From: Gemmatimonadota bacterium
GTDB lineage: Bacteria; Gemmatimonadota; Gemmatimonadetes; Longimicrobiales; Gaopeijiaceae
DNA length: 9,479 nt
Direction: 5' to 3'
Assembly (NCBI GenBank): GCA_030550695.1
Contig: JAUQOX010000104.1
Coordinates: forward strand, 1-9,479
Shown: positions 1 to 5,561 of the stretch, piece by piece
Numbering within the stretch: position 1 is the stretch's first letter
How the letters are laid out: every line of letters begins with the position of its first letter
The notes under the pieces: model-generated
Database searches by the model: none
The model's input: the letters and a program-made list of their open reading frames with translations, nothing else
What the model was told of the DNA's origin: nothing
Made by a program: the position numbers and the translations under genes

Positions 1-95
1 CGATCCACGCCCGGAACCTCACGGGGCAAGGCGGCCAAGGTGTGGGGAAGAGCCGCCTCTTCGTCGAAGCAAGGGATTTGGATGACGAGTTTCAA
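1..95 (-). CDS. Family 2 glycosyltransferase, N-terminal fragment (runs off left edge)
   Basis: Only the first 31 codons are inside the window. The reading begins (M)KLVIQIPCFDEEAALPHT and continues with a segment of the form LAALPREVPGVD. This is the first beta strand and nucleotide-binding loop of GT-A fold family 2 glycosyltransferases, whose usual pattern is IPCxNEExxLPxTLxxLPxxxPGxD. Such enzymes transfer a sugar from a nucleotide-sugar, often to a polyprenyl phosphate or cell-surface glycan; the acceptor cannot be told here because the DDGSxD and later catalytic motifs lie outside. The chosen start is TTG at 95, because GGGAGGG at 106-100 sits at good Shine-Dalgarno distance and the conserved strand starts at once. 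In-frame GTG codons at 143 and 140 are alternatives without an obvious ribosome site. It lies 66 bp after the flavin reductase stop on the same strand and is probably in its operon. The family assignment is firm from the motif; the specific function is unknown. Confidence 0.8.
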   Translation of the reverse strand, partial: MKLVIQIPCFDEEAALPHTLAALPREVPGVD

Positions 96-161
96 CGGGC
101 CCTCCCGACTCGGGACCTCATGGCACCTGTTCCACCCCACCACCCGGCGTCCCTGCTCCCC

Positions 162-803
162 CTACCCCACCCCCGGGCGGGGGAGATCCCGAATCTCCCG
201 GAGGAGAGCATACCGGTCCCCACCCAGCCGCGCCACCGGCTTGAGACTCCAGGGATCCACCAGGAAGCTGCCGGGGAGGAGAACGAGGCGGGGAGAGAGA
301 TGTACCCTCCGGACTTCCCCGATGACGAGGACGTTGGCCCCCCCTCCCAGGGGGACCTCCCGAAAGAGGGTGCACTCGAGGCACGCCGGGGCTTCGGCCA
401 CCCGGGGGGCCGCCACCGCCTCACCCTCCACCGGCGTGACCCCGGCCAGGGCGAACTCGTCCACCTCCGCCGCCACCTCGGCCGAAGAGGCGTTCATGGC
501 CTCCAGGAGGTCTTCGGAGCAGATGTTGACGCAAAAGGCGCCCGAGGCCCGGATGTTGCGCAGGGTATCCTTGGGCTGCCCCCTCCGGGCGCCGATGGAA
601 GCCCCCACCAGGAAGGGGGTGGAGGACAGGGCGGCGAAATAGCTGAAAGGGGCCAGGTTGGGGGTCCCTTCGGGGGACCGGGTGGAGATCCACCCGATGG
701 GGCGAGGAACCACGAGGGAGGTGAGAAGCTGGTAGCGCTCCCGATCGGAGAGGCCCTGGGGATCCAGGGGAGAAGGGGGCGGAGGGGGGGGAGGGCTCTT
801 CAT
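162..803 (-). CDS. Flavin reductase-like FMN-binding protein
   Basis: The 213-residue protein has the flavin reductase-like split-barrel pattern (DIM6/NTAB type). It shows VVPRPIGWISTRSPEG (31-46), NLAPFSYFAALSSTPFLVG (49-67) and KDTLRNIRASGAFCVNI (78-94). The C-terminal segment FLVDPWSLKPVARLGGDRYAL (about 180-200) is the usual end of this family. Members bind FMN or FAD and reduce it with NAD(P)H, supplying reduced flavin to a monooxygenase or another acceptor; the partner here is not visible. Full family length is about 200 residues, so the gene is complete. The ATG at 803 overlaps the TGA of the upstream LysM gene as ATGA, which implies translational coupling, and no clear Shine-Dalgarno is seen. 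The N-terminus is odd: seven consecutive prolines (residues 4-10) encoded by C-rich DNA. The open frame continues upstream through the LysM gene, but that part has no recognisable domain. The family call is sure; substrate specificity is not. Confidence 0.88.
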   Translation of the reverse strand: MKSPPPPPPPSPLDPQGLSDRERYQLLTSLVVPRPIGWISTRSPEGTPNLAPFSYFAALSSTPFLVGASIGARRGQPKDTLRNIRASGAFCVNICSEDLLEAMNASSAEVAAEVDEFALAGVTPVEGEAVAAPRVAEAPACLECTLFREVPLGGGANVLVIGEVRRVHLSPRLVLLPGSFLVDPWSLKPVARLGGDRYALLREIRDLPRPGVG

Positions 804-1588
804 TGGGCCACGGGGACCGTGAGGATCTGCCCCACGAAAATCCGGCTGTCTTTGAGGTTGTTCCGGGCCTTGAGTTCCTCGACCGTCACCCCGTGCTTCC
901 GGGCAATGGTCCAGAGGGTGTCGCCCCGGCGGACCTGGTAGGGGAGGCCCTCGGCCGACGCCACCCGTACCTGGCTCCGGGAGCCTTGCAACGCCTCCAC
1001 ATAGCGGGCATAGGGTCGGGGGAAAACCGCCACATGGTAGTGGGGAGGGTTCCTCTCCAGGGTAGCGTCCAGGACCCCGGCCCTTTCCAGGGAGAGGAGG
1101 GTCTCTTCCAGCCACCTCCGGCAGGCGGCGGAACCGCTCCTTCGGATGTCCACTGCCATCCCGGTGGGGTGAACCGACAAGGACGAAGCGTTCCAGGGCT
1201 GCCGGTTCTGGGGCCGCGTCAAACTCGTCACCACCAGCCGTTCCCCGCAGGCCCTGCGATACTGGGCCGAGAGCCTCTGCAGGAAGGTGGCCACCTCGGG
1301 CCGGGCGAAGGGAAAGGACACCTCGGCGAGGTCCAGGTCCGGGCTGGGTTTCACCCGAACCAGGTGCCCCGCCCTCACGTACCGTTCCACCTGGGCCGGC
1401 GTCTCCAGGAAGGTGAAACCGTGCTCCATGGCCACCCGGTACTGCCGGTCCACGGACTCCGGCGAGCCCTTCAAGGATTGGCCCCCCAAAGGGCGAGGGA
1501 ACATCCCGCCTCCCGTGAGGGCCACGGGAAGGGACAAGAAGAGGACAAGGCGAAGGAGCGGGGCGGCGAGGTTCCGGTCTTTCGTCAT
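800..1588 (-). CDS. Secreted M15-peptidase-like (DUF5715-type) protein with C-terminal LysM domain
   Basis: The 262-residue protein starts with a basic then hydrophobic segment (MTKDRNLAAPLLRLVLFLSL), a likely signal peptide. The central part carries SVHPTGMAVD (H140, D147), which matches the SxHxxGxAxD zinc motif of D,D-carboxypeptidase/M15 enzymes. It is followed by ERNPPHYHV (E178, H183, H185), resembling the second ExxxH zinc/catalytic motif. Residues 217-259 are a textbook LysM: YQVRRGDTLWTIARKHGV, then a second half ending GQILTVP. The inferred role is peptidoglycan binding and possibly peptide cleavage in the periplasm; as I recall, such cores are catalogued as DUF5715. The ATG at 1588 was chosen because it begins the signal peptide. 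An in-frame ATG at 1669 would add 27 proline-rich residues and lies at the edge of a structured element. No good Shine-Dalgarno precedes 1588, so the start is not certain. The stop overlaps the flavin reductase start. Confidence 0.82.
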   Translation of the reverse strand: MTKDRNLAAPLLRLVLFLSLPVALTGGGMFPRPLGGQSLKGSPESVDRQYRVAMEHGFTFLETPAQVERYVRAGHLVRVKPSPDLDLAEVSFPFARPEVATFLQRLSAQYRRACGERLVVTSLTRPQNRQPWNASSLSVHPTGMAVDIRRSGSAACRRWLEETLLSLERAGVLDATLERNPPHYHVAVFPRPYARYVEALQGSRSQVRVASAEGLPYQVRRGDTLWTIARKHGVTVEELKARNNLKDSRIFVGQILTVPVAQ

Positions 1589-1617
1589 GGCCAAGAGGGG
1601 ATGAGGGGGTGGACATA

Positions 1618-1666
1618 GAGACGGTGTCGGGGAGCCCGACACGGGGGCCCCCCGAAGGACCGTCTC
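1618..1666. other. Structured inverted-repeat element between sodA and the LysM gene
   Basis: An outer perfect 8-bp inverted repeat, gagacggt (1618-1625) and accgtctc (1659-1666), encloses a perfect 8-bp hairpin, gtgtcggg / gag / cccgacac (1624-1642), and the palindrome gggggccccc (1643-1652). The outer and inner stems share two bases, so a small multi-helix fold or two alternative folds are possible. There is no T-run on either side, so it is not a canonical intrinsic terminator. It could end the sodA transcript or form the 5' leader of the LysM-flavin reductase operon. Confidence 0.55.
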
Positions 1667-1668
1667 CA

Positions 1669-1697
1669 TGAGTAAACATTTGTTCCTACCCGCACAA
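1669..1697 (-). promoter_or_regulatory. Candidate promoter for the LysM-flavin reductase operon
   Basis: On the minus strand TTGTGC (1697-1692) and TACTCA (1674-1669) are 17 bp apart, in one of the few AT-richer patches of this GC-rich window. Both hexamers match the sigma-70 consensus only weakly. If used, transcription would start near 1662, inside the structured element, leaving a leader of about 75 nt before the ATG at 1588. Confidence 0.25.
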
Positions 1698-1777
1698 GCC
1701 TCCGCACCGGGGTGGGAGCCGTCGCCGCCGGGGTTCGGGGGAAGCTTGGCAGGAGCGGGGCTCCGGCGCCGTTCCGG

Positions 1778-2416
1778 TCAGACGCCCTTGACCCAGCCCC
1801 CGCGGTGCCGGGCGAACTTCTCCGCCACCTTGTCCCAGTTCACCACGTTCCAGAAGGCCTGAATGTATTCGGGACGCCGGTTCTGATACTTCAAGTAGTA
1901 GGCATGCTCCCACACATCCAGACCGAGGATGGGGGAGTGACCCGTCATGAGGGGGCTGTCCTGGTTGGGGGTGGAGAAGAGTTGGAGCTTCCCGAAGGGG
2001 TCTACGGCCAACCAGGCCCAACCGGACCCGAACCGGCCCGCTGCCGCGGCGGAAAACTTTTCCTTGAAGGCCTCGAAGGAGCCGAACTCGGCGTCCAGGG
2101 CCGCGGCCAGCTCACCCGAAGGGCTCGAACTGCCCCCGGGGGTCAGGATCTCCCAAAAGAGGGTGTGGTTGTGGTAACCGCCCCCGTTGTTCCGAACCGC
2201 CTCCTGGATTTCGGCGGGGAGCCCGTGGAACCCCCGGAGAAGTTGCTCCACCGAAAAACCATGGAAGCGGGGGTGCCCCTCGAGGGCCTTGTTCAGGTTC
2301 GTGGTGTAGGCCCCATGATGCTTCTGGTGGTGGATCTCCATGGTCCGGGCGTCGAAATGGGGCTCCAGGGCATCGTAGGGATAGCCGAGCTCGGGGAGCT
2401 GGAAAGGATAGCTCAT
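1778..2416 (-). CDS. sodA: Superoxide dismutase, Mn-type (Fe/Mn family)
   Basis: The 212-residue enzyme converts superoxide to oxygen and hydrogen peroxide in the cytoplasm. It matches SodA over its whole length, with no signal peptide. The N-terminal helical hairpin contains EPHFDARTMEIHHQKHH; the metal ligands by homology are H29, H84 (in GGGYHNHTLFW), D167 and H171 (in LDVWEHAYYLKYQNRRPEY). The Mn-type markers GGGxHNH and NQDSPL (Gln152, outer sphere) favour manganese or cambialistic use over a strict iron enzyme. The fold ends with the usual WNVVNWDKV. The ATG at 2416 is preceded by AAAGGAGA (2432-2425) with 8 nt spacing, a very good ribosome site. It is divergent from the BtpA-family gene. 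The LysM gene follows on the same strand after a 189-bp gap with structured DNA, so co-transcription is uncertain. Confidence 0.97.
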   Translation of the reverse strand: MSYPFQLPELGYPYDALEPHFDARTMEIHHQKHHGAYTTNLNKALEGHPRFHGFSVEQLLRGFHGLPAEIQEAVRNNGGGYHNHTLFWEILTPGGSSSPSGELAAALDAEFGSFEAFKEKFSAAAAGRFGSGWAWLAVDPFGKLQLFSTPNQDSPLMTGHSPILGLDVWEHAYYLKYQNRRPEYIQAFWNVVNWDKVAEKFARHRGGWVKGV

Positions 2417-2449
2417 GGTCAGGGTCTCCTTTCTTCCGATGGCAAAAGG

Positions 2450-2478
2450 GGGTTAGCTTCAGCAGAGAACGACTTCAA
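2450..2478 (-). promoter_or_regulatory. Candidate sodA promoter
   Basis: On the minus strand TTGAAG (2478-2473) and TAACCC (2455-2450) are separated by exactly 17 bp, and lie 18 bp upstream of the strong sodA Shine-Dalgarno. The -35 box is good and the -10 box weak. A start near 2443 would give a leader of about 27 nt. Confidence 0.35.
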
Positions 2479-2650
2479 GGACCGCCGCCCTTTTACCCCG
2501 GCTACGGGAAAGGTTCACCCGGAGGGAAGGCCTCGTGGGGTCTCCGGGGCCGTCCCTTTCCGGGGGGATCCATCTGCCGGGCCGGCGTTCCTCGGCCCCC
2601 TACCGAGCCACCCCGCCGTGCCGGGGGGGCGGCCGTTTGGGGGCCGGCTT

Positions 2651-2662
2651 ATGCGGCCGCAT
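2651..2662. repeat. 12-bp perfect palindrome upstream of the BtpA-family gene
   Basis: The sequence atgcggccgcat is self-complementary and lies 32 bp before the BtpA-family start codon, in the 277-bp divergent region between that gene and sodA. It could be an operator, but in DNA this GC-rich chance is a serious alternative. Apart from this and the candidate sodA promoter, I see only GC-rich sequence in the region. Confidence 0.25.
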
Positions 2663-2693
2663 GCGCCGTCGGCCCTTGGACCCGGGAGGCAGG

Positions 2694-3527
2694 ATGTTCC
2701 ACCACTCCGAAGATCCTTCCACCGCTTCCGGTCCCCTCCGGTCCCTCTGGGGGAACAGGAAGCCGGTGGTGGGGATGGTGCACCTCCTCCCCCTCCCCGG
2801 CTCCCCCCGGTGGGGAGGGTCCATGAAAGCGGTGCGGGCCCGGGCCCTTCGCGATGCAGCCACCCTGGCGGAGGGAGGGGTGGACGGGGTCTTGGTGGAG
2901 AACTTCGGAGACGTGCCCTTCTATCCGCGCCGGGTTCCCCCCGAGACGGTGGCCGCTTTGGCGGTGACGGTGGCGGAGGTGGTGGAGGCGGTGGGCGTCC
3001 CTGTGGGAGTCAACGTCCTCCGGAACGATGCCCGGGCGGCTCTGGCCATTGCCGCCGCCACCGGGGCCCGGTTCCTCCGGGTGAACGTCCATCTGGGTCT
3101 CATGTTCACCGACCAGGGGGCTGTGGAGGGGCAAGCCCACGAAACCCTCCGCCGCAGGCGGGAACTGGGCATCGAGCCCGCTATCTTGGCTGACCTTTTC
3201 GTGAAACACGCCGTGCCCCCTCCCGGTCTTGGCCTGGAAGCAGCTGCCCGGGACCATTGGGAGCGAGGCCTGGCCGATGCCCTGCTCCTCACGGGTCCTG
3301 CCACGGGTGCCGGTGTGGAGGTGGGGGAGGTGGCCCGGGTCCGAAGGATCCTTCCTCCCGAGGCGCCCCTGTGGGTGGCCAGCGGCGTCACCGCCCGGAC
3401 CGCCCCCGCCTTTCTGGAGGTGGCCGACGGGCTCATCGTGGGAAGTGCTTTCCAACGGGACGGGAGGGCAGGGGGCGGGGTGGAGGGGGAGCGGGTGAGG
3501 ACGTTCATGAAAGCTCTGGGGCGCTGA
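2694..3527 (+). CDS. BtpA/SgcQ family TIM-barrel protein
   Basis: The 277-residue protein matches the BtpA family (PF03437) from end to end. It shows VVGMVHLLPLPGSP (25-38), GVDGVLVENFGDVPF (62-76), GVPVGVNVLRNDARAAL (101-117), FLRVNVH (127-133), ILADLFVKHA (164-173), LLLTGPATGAGV (197-208), WVASGVT (227-233) and DGLIVGSAF (245-253). These repeated beta-strand ends, with Asn/Asp/Gly-rich loops, indicate a (beta/alpha)8 barrel with a phosphate-binding C-terminal half. Cyanobacterial BtpA is needed for photosystem I accumulation, and SgcQ belongs to an E. coli sugar phosphotransfer cluster; most members have no proven reaction. No photosynthesis or sugar-transport gene is nearby, so no substrate is proposed. 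The ATG at 2694 was chosen for the GGGAGG at 2684-2689 and for matching the family's N-terminus. The open frame reaches back to an ATG at 2535, but that extension is Arg/Pro/Gly-rich and looks non-coding. The protein is predicted cytoplasmic. Confidence 0.9.
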   Translation: MFHHSEDPSTASGPLRSLWGNRKPVVGMVHLLPLPGSPRWGGSMKAVRARALRDAATLAEGGVDGVLVENFGDVPFYPRRVPPETVAALAVTVAEVVEAVGVPVGVNVLRNDARAALAIAAATGARFLRVNVHLGLMFTDQGAVEGQAHETLRRRRELGIEPAILADLFVKHAVPPPGLGLEAAARDHWERGLADALLLTGPATGAGVEVGEVARVRRILPPEAPLWVASGVTARTAPAFLEVADGLIVGSAFQRDGRAGGGVEGERVRTFMKALGR

Positions 3528-3606
3528 AAACCGTGCGCCCCGAAAGGGTGTCGGGTCCGATCCCGGCCCGGCAGGGGTAGGAAGTTCGGCTGGAGGAGAC
3601 GCGGTG

Positions 3607-3678
3607 ATGGAGGGGACGATCTCAGCTCCCATCCCCCCCCGGCGGAAAGGTCGCCGGAGGAGAGGTGGGGAGGGCTAG
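3607..3678 (+). CDS. Possible small Arg-rich peptide (23 aa), speculative
   Basis: A short ORF lies in the 237-bp gap between the BtpA-family and DUF983 genes. It would encode MEGTISAPIPPRRKGRRRRG and three more residues, strongly basic in its second half. GGAGGAG (3592-3598) precedes the ATG by 8 nt, and a GTG at 3604 is an in-frame alternative. I do not recognise the product. The purine-rich tract that creates the arginines could equally be untranslated leader sequence, and the Shine-Dalgarno may be fortuitous because such tracts are common here. The stop is 86 bp before the chosen DUF983 start. Confidence 0.25.
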   Translation: MEGTISAPIPPRRKGRRRRGGEG

Positions 3679-3764
3679 GGATGCCCAGGGGCCCTCGGCC
3701 ACGACCGGAAGGGAGGAGCCGCCGCCTCCCTCCCCGGAGCCGCCGTGATCCGGTGGAGCTGGAC

Positions 3765-4181
3765 ATGGGCCGAGCCCTCAGACTCATGGGGAGGGCCTTG
3801 GCACTGCGATGTCCGAACTGCGGGGGGGGGCCGCTCTTCCGGCATTGGATCCGCCCTCTTCCCCACTGTCCCCGGTGCCACCTCCTCCTGGACCGGGGGG
3901 AGCCGGACCATTTCCTGGGGAGCTTCACCCTCAACTTTGTCGCGGCGGAACTGCTGGTGGTGGCAGGAACGGGGGTGGGAATCGTCCTCACCTGGCCCGA
4001 GGTTCCCTGGGGACGCCTCACCCTGGCCCTGATCGGCCTCATGGCCGTGGCCCCGGTGTTCTTCTACCCCTGGTCCAAGACCCTTTGGCTGGCGGTGGAC
4101 CTCGTCTTCCGCCCCCTCACCTACAAGGACCTGGCCGGCCACGGAGAGAACCTGCCTAGACCTCCCGAGGAGACGGGGTAG
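3765..4181 (+). CDS. DUF983 family membrane protein with zinc-ribbon-like cysteines
   Basis: The 138-residue protein has the DUF983 layout. Near the N-terminus is RCPNCGGGPLFRHW (15-28), followed by a second pair in HCPRCHLLLDRGEPDHF (34-50). The two CxxC pairs (C16/C19 and C35/C38) probably bind zinc. Two hydrophobic segments follow, about 54-77 (FTLNFVAAELLVVAGTGVGI) and 84-103 (a stretch containing LALIGLMAVAPVFFYPW), and an amphipathic tail segment 105-118. Function is unknown for the family; an inner-membrane location is inferred. The ATG at 3765 is preceded by GGTGGAG (3752-3758) and puts the first cysteine where relatives have it. An in-frame ATG at 3681, with GGAGG at 3669-3673, would add 28 Arg/Pro-rich residues with poorer third-position GC and is less likely. 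The 3' end overlaps the universal stress protein gene on the other strand by 26 bp. Confidence 0.85.
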   Translation: MGRALRLMGRALALRCPNCGGGPLFRHWIRPLPHCPRCHLLLDRGEPDHFLGSFTLNFVAAELLVVAGTGVGIVLTWPEVPWGRLTLALIGLMAVAPVFFYPWSKTLWLAVDLVFRPLTYKDLAGHGENLPRPPEETG

Positions 4182-5160
4182 ACGGCACGACCTGCCGATG
4201 GAGGAGCACGGGTCCCGGGCTTCCCCGCACGACCTTGTCGGCGACACTCCCCAAGAGGAGACGGCTCACCCCACCCCTGCCGTGGGTGGCCAGAGCCAAA
4301 AGGTCGGCTTTCAGATCCTCGCTGCACCACAGGATCCCCTCGGCCACGTGGGTTCCCAGCACAACCTGAACCCCCACCTCAAGCCCCGCCTGGCGCAGGG
4401 GAAAGGCCCTTGCCTCCAGATATTCCCGGACCGTCCTCGCCTCCCCTTCGGAGTCTGCGGCCTCCCGGCCAGGAGCAGGAGCAAAGGCCGGGCCCAGAAG
4501 GAAGCGGGGAGGAATGACCCGGACCAGGGTCATGCGGGCTCCGAACAGACGGGCCAGGCCGGCGGCGTAGGGAAGGACTTCGGCGCTTTGGCGGCTTCCG
4601 TCCAAGGTGACCATGAGGTGCTGGAGCCGGGGCAGTTCCGGCGGTGCAGCGGCCTGGGGATCGGCGCCGACCTCGCCCTCCGGCCCCAGGGGGTCGCTCC
4701 CCTTGGCCTCGCCCGCATCCTCGGGCCGCACCACCAGGATGGGAGCCGGGGCCCTCCGCAGCAGGCCGTCCGTGACGCTCCCCAGCCAGGCCCGGCGGAA
4801 GGGCCCCCGGCCGTGGCTGCTCATCACGACCAGATCGCCCCGGAGTTCCTCCACGCACCGGACCAGGCTCTCCACCACCGGTCCCAGCTCCACCCGGGTC
4901 AAGACGGGCACGCCGGGACCGAGGCGGCCAGCACGTTGTTGGAGCTTCTCCAGGTACGCCCTGGCATGCTCCCTGGCCAGGGCCAGGCGGTCCCCCTCCA
5001 CGCGGGGATCCTCGTCTCCCCCCAACACCTGGGGGATCGGTGTGACCACCGTCACAAGGTGGATCGAGCCCCCGCTCCGGCGGGCCACGGACACGGCCCA
5101 GGGCACGGCTCCCTCCCCGAACCCCGAACCATCCAGCGGCACCACGATGGTTTGGAACAT
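4156..5160 (-). CDS. Universal stress protein with two tandem Usp domains
   Basis: The 334-residue soluble protein is two UspA-type alpha/beta domains in one chain. Domain 1 (1-145) starts MFQTIVVPLDGSGFGE and carries SSHGRGPFRRAWLGS (114-128). Domain 2 (about 178-321) starts LQHLMVTLDGSRQSAE and carries ATHGRGGVSRLLLGS (291-305). Both fit the HG-x9-G(S/T) phosphate-binding loop of ATP-binding Usp proteins, and both keep the first-strand Asp (D10, D187), so both halves may bind ATP. The linker (146-177) is acidic and Pro/Ala-rich. Tandem Usp proteins are general stress or energy-state responders in the cytoplasm; the client is unknown. The ATG at 5160 starts exactly at the conserved first strand, with only a weak CAGGG upstream. 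The infA gene lies 185 bp upstream on the same strand. The 3' end overlaps the DUF983 gene tail to tail by 26 bp. Confidence 0.95.
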   Translation of the reverse strand: MFQTIVVPLDGSGFGEGAVPWAVSVARRSGGSIHLVTVVTPIPQVLGGDEDPRVEGDRLALAREHARAYLEKLQQRAGRLGPGVPVLTRVELGPVVESLVRCVEELRGDLVVMSSHGRGPFRRAWLGSVTDGLLRRAPAPILVVRPEDAGEAKGSDPLGPEGEVGADPQAAAPPELPRLQHLMVTLDGSRQSAEVLPYAAGLARLFGARMTLVRVIPPRFLLGPAFAPAPGREAADSEGEARTVREYLEARAFPLRQAGLEVGVQVVLGTHVAEGILWCSEDLKADLLALATHGRGGVSRLLLGSVADKVVRGSPGPVLLHRQVVPSTPSPREV

Positions 5161-5196
5161 ACACGACCCTGAGGTCTGCCCAAGGCCGGGACCGAC

Positions 5197-5219
5197 GGCC
5201 GGGGGCCCTGGCCGGCCCC
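5197..5219. other. GC-rich hairpin between infA and the universal stress protein gene
   Basis: The bases ggccgg (5197-5202) and ccggcc (5212-5217) form a 6-bp stem, and ggggcc (5202-5207) with ggcccc (5214-5219) is an alternative. It lies after the infA stop and before the Usp start on the minus strand, so it could attenuate or end infA transcription, but no T-run follows. Apart from this the 185-bp gap shows nothing I can name. Confidence 0.25.
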
Positions 5220-5345
5220 TAGGCGGGAACGACCGTCCGCCCCCTCAGGCGCATCCCTTGGCGAGAAGTCGCGTCGAATTCCGTTCCACCCCCCAGGGAA
5301 AGACTCTGCCGTCGGCCCGAGGCCCGGACCGTTCCCGCAGAGAGG

Positions 5346-5561
5346 CTACTTGAACCGGTAGGTAATCCGTCCACGGGTCAGATCGTAGGGCGACATTTCC
5401 ACCTTGACCCGGTCCCCCTCCAACACCCGGATGTAGAACTTCCTCATCTTCCCCGACAAGTAGGCCAAAATCTCATGGCCGTTCTCCAGCTCCACCCGGA
5501 AGGTGGCGTTGGGGAGCACCTCGGTGACGGTACCTTCCAGTTCGATGGCATCCTTTCCCAT
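5346..5561 (-). CDS. infA: Translation initiation factor IF-1
   Basis: The 71-residue protein is a complete IF-1, a single S1/OB-fold domain that sits in the A site of the 30S subunit and helps IF-2 and IF-3 select the start codon. Diagnostic stretches are KDAIELEGTVTEVLPNATFR (3-22), VELENGHEILAYLSGKMRK (23-41), FYIRVLEGDRVKVEMSPYD (42-60) and LTRGRITYRFK (61-71), nearly invariant among bacterial IF-1 proteins. The ATG at 5561 gives the standard length. AGGAGAGA (5578-5571) lies upstream with slightly long spacing. The frame is open further upstream to 5780, but that part is Pro/Arg-rich and matches nothing. In many bacteria infA lies in the ribosomal protein (spc/alpha) cluster; here its neighbours are a stress protein and a TonB receptor, so it is a stand-alone copy and may be one of two. 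Confidence 0.97.
   Translation of the reverse strand: MGKDAIELEGTVTEVLPNATFRVELENGHEILAYLSGKMRKFYIRVLEGDRVKVEMSPYDLTRGRITYRFK

Noticed and set aside
768..806. C/G homopolymer tract as a phase-variation switch
   Set aside because: Eight bases is short, only one such tract is seen at a coding start, and no surface antigen is involved; I kept it only as a polyproline observation.
804..1679. Upstream open frame that would extend the flavin reductase to 505 residues
   Set aside because: The added 292 residues are Gly/Pro/Arg-rich with no domain and lie entirely over the LysM gene, whose motifs are unmistakable in another frame. The ATGA overlap at 803 explains the start.
1712..3193. Plus-strand 493-codon open frame across sodA and the start of the BtpA-family gene
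   Set aside because: It crosses two real genes in the wrong frame or strand and becomes low-complexity Gly/Arg/Pro after about residue 270.
2649..4042. Minus-strand open frames of more than 300 codons opposite the BtpA-family and DUF983 genes
   Set aside because: The translations are Pro/Arg/His/Ser-rich with no family resemblance, while the plus-strand proteins are full matches to known families.
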